A stretch of DNA of 64,000 nucleotides from Algoriphagus yeomjeoni. Lineage in GTDB: Bacteria > Bacteroidota > Bacteroidia > Cytophagales > Cyclobacteriaceae. Under the pieces are notes generated by a model. It saw nothing but the letters and a program-made list of their open reading frames with translations. It was not told the DNA's origin and ran no database searches. A program made the translations under genes and the position numbers. The first letter of the stretch is position 1. Every line of letters starts with the position of its first letter. The stretch spans positions 257,387-321,386 of the forward strand of contig NZ_QLLK01000002.1 in the NCBI RefSeq assembly GCF_003259505.1. Reading direction: 5' to 3'. Shown here one piece after another: positions 63,574 to 64,000 of the stretch.

Positions 63574-64000
63574 ATGAAATGGGAAGGAAGAAGACGAAGC
63601 TCTAATGTAGAAGATAGACGCGGTCAACGAGTTGGAGGATCCGGCGGAGGAGGATTCAATCCCATGCTTATCGGACCACTTCTTAAGGTTTTATTCTCCA
63701 AAACCGGACTCATAATCGTCGGAATAATAATTGCCATTTCTGTCATCACAGGCACTAATCCTCTCACCTTTTTAGGAAACTTTATGGGAGGAGGTGGTGG
63801 ACAGGGGTTCACTACTGAGACCAATTACACTCCCTCTGAGGAAGAAGATCGATTGGCTGCTTTCAGCGAAACTATTTTGGCTGATACAGAAGACGTTTGG
63901 AATCAGCTGTTGGATAATTATAGAGAACCCACTTTGGTACTTTTCAGTGGACAAGTTTCTTCTGCGTGCGGTATGGCATCTAGCGCCACAGGACCTTTCT
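63574..64000 (+). CDS. YpfJ-type neutral zinc metallopeptidase (5' part)
   Basis: Translation from ATG 63574 gives MKWEGRRRSSNVEDRRG, then a hydrophobic segment (GLIIVGIIIAISVITG), a Gly-rich linker and FSETILADTEDVWNQLL, then SGQVSSACGMASSATGPF. This is the N-terminal half of the YpfJ/PF04228 putative neutral zinc metallopeptidase family, an inner-membrane-anchored protein. The catalytic HExxH is beyond the window edge, so the activity cannot be confirmed here. Confidence 0.85.
   Translation, partial: MKWEGRRRSSNVEDRRGQRVGGSGGGGFNPMLIGPLLKVLFSKTGLIIVGIIIAISVITGTNPLTFLGNFMGGGGGQGFTTETNYTPSEEEDRLAAFSETILADTEDVWNQLLDNYREPTLVLFSGQVSSACGMASSATGPF

Overview
The window reads as a chromosome segment of a Bacteroidota bacterium. 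The evidence is a type IX secretion C-terminal sorting domain, promoter boxes of the form TAnnTTTG, many lipoproteins, CarboxypepD_reg-like and DUF1573 proteins, moderate-to-low GC, and a gene set (tryptophan 2,3-dioxygenase, glutaryl-CoA dehydrogenase, Mpl, short GluRS-like enzyme) of the kind I associate with Cyclobacteriaceae such as Algoriphagus. The genus is an inference. Most of the window is ordinary core and near-core chromosome in short operons on both strands, with many intrinsic terminators between convergent genes.

Layout. 1-6.8 kb: dnaB (cut by the window edge), mpl, a DEDDh exonuclease, an M48 lipoprotein protease, a DUF4442 hotdog protein, a surface-type CarboxypepD_reg-like protein and a GluQ-like synthetase. 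6.9-20.6 kb: secreted S10 and M28 peptidases, a K+ channel with PhzF, DinB, ferritin, an HTH regulator, an FGE-like lipoprotein, riboflavin synthase, Pcm, a thioesterase, a group of small hypothetical genes ending in a kinase-fold protein, and rfbA. 20.9-32 kb: a GT1 glycosyltransferase with a GH32 lipoprotein, a redox/K+ efflux operon (CDGSH protein, KefF-like, KefC-like), a serine-less acyl-carrier-like protein, small conserved genes, and two MATE exporters around a NagB-like deaminase. 34.8-39 kb: an M19-like peptidase and a divergent tryptophan-catabolism pair.

39.0-42.45 kb is the unusual region. Three AT-rich single-gene cassettes in one orientation are each followed by a long imperfect palindrome ending AACCGTT. 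At every junction the 7-10 bases after G|TT are the exact reverse complement of the left end of the palindrome carried by the next cassette. That is the signature of integron-type cassette integration, yet no integrase is visible and the core sites depart from the usual GTTRRRY. A group II intron without its reverse transcriptase sits inside the left arm of the second palindrome, as IIC-attC introns do in integron attC sites. The cassette genes are an Imm26-like/DUF4240 protein, a DUF2310-like zinc-ribbon protein and a small membrane protein.

42.5-64 kb: a serine hydrolase, a PIN toxin-antitoxin pair, a 1309-residue metallophosphatase with five nearly identical Ig-like repeats and a T9SS tail, a DUF1573 protein, trpS, fabF, an MDR reductase, an SDR/3-hydroxyacyl-CoA dehydrogenase pair, a hybrid histidine kinase, topA, a SixA-like phosphatase, a DUF1080 protein and the 5' part of a YpfJ-type metallopeptidase. 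I saw no tRNA, rRNA, CRISPR array or transposase.
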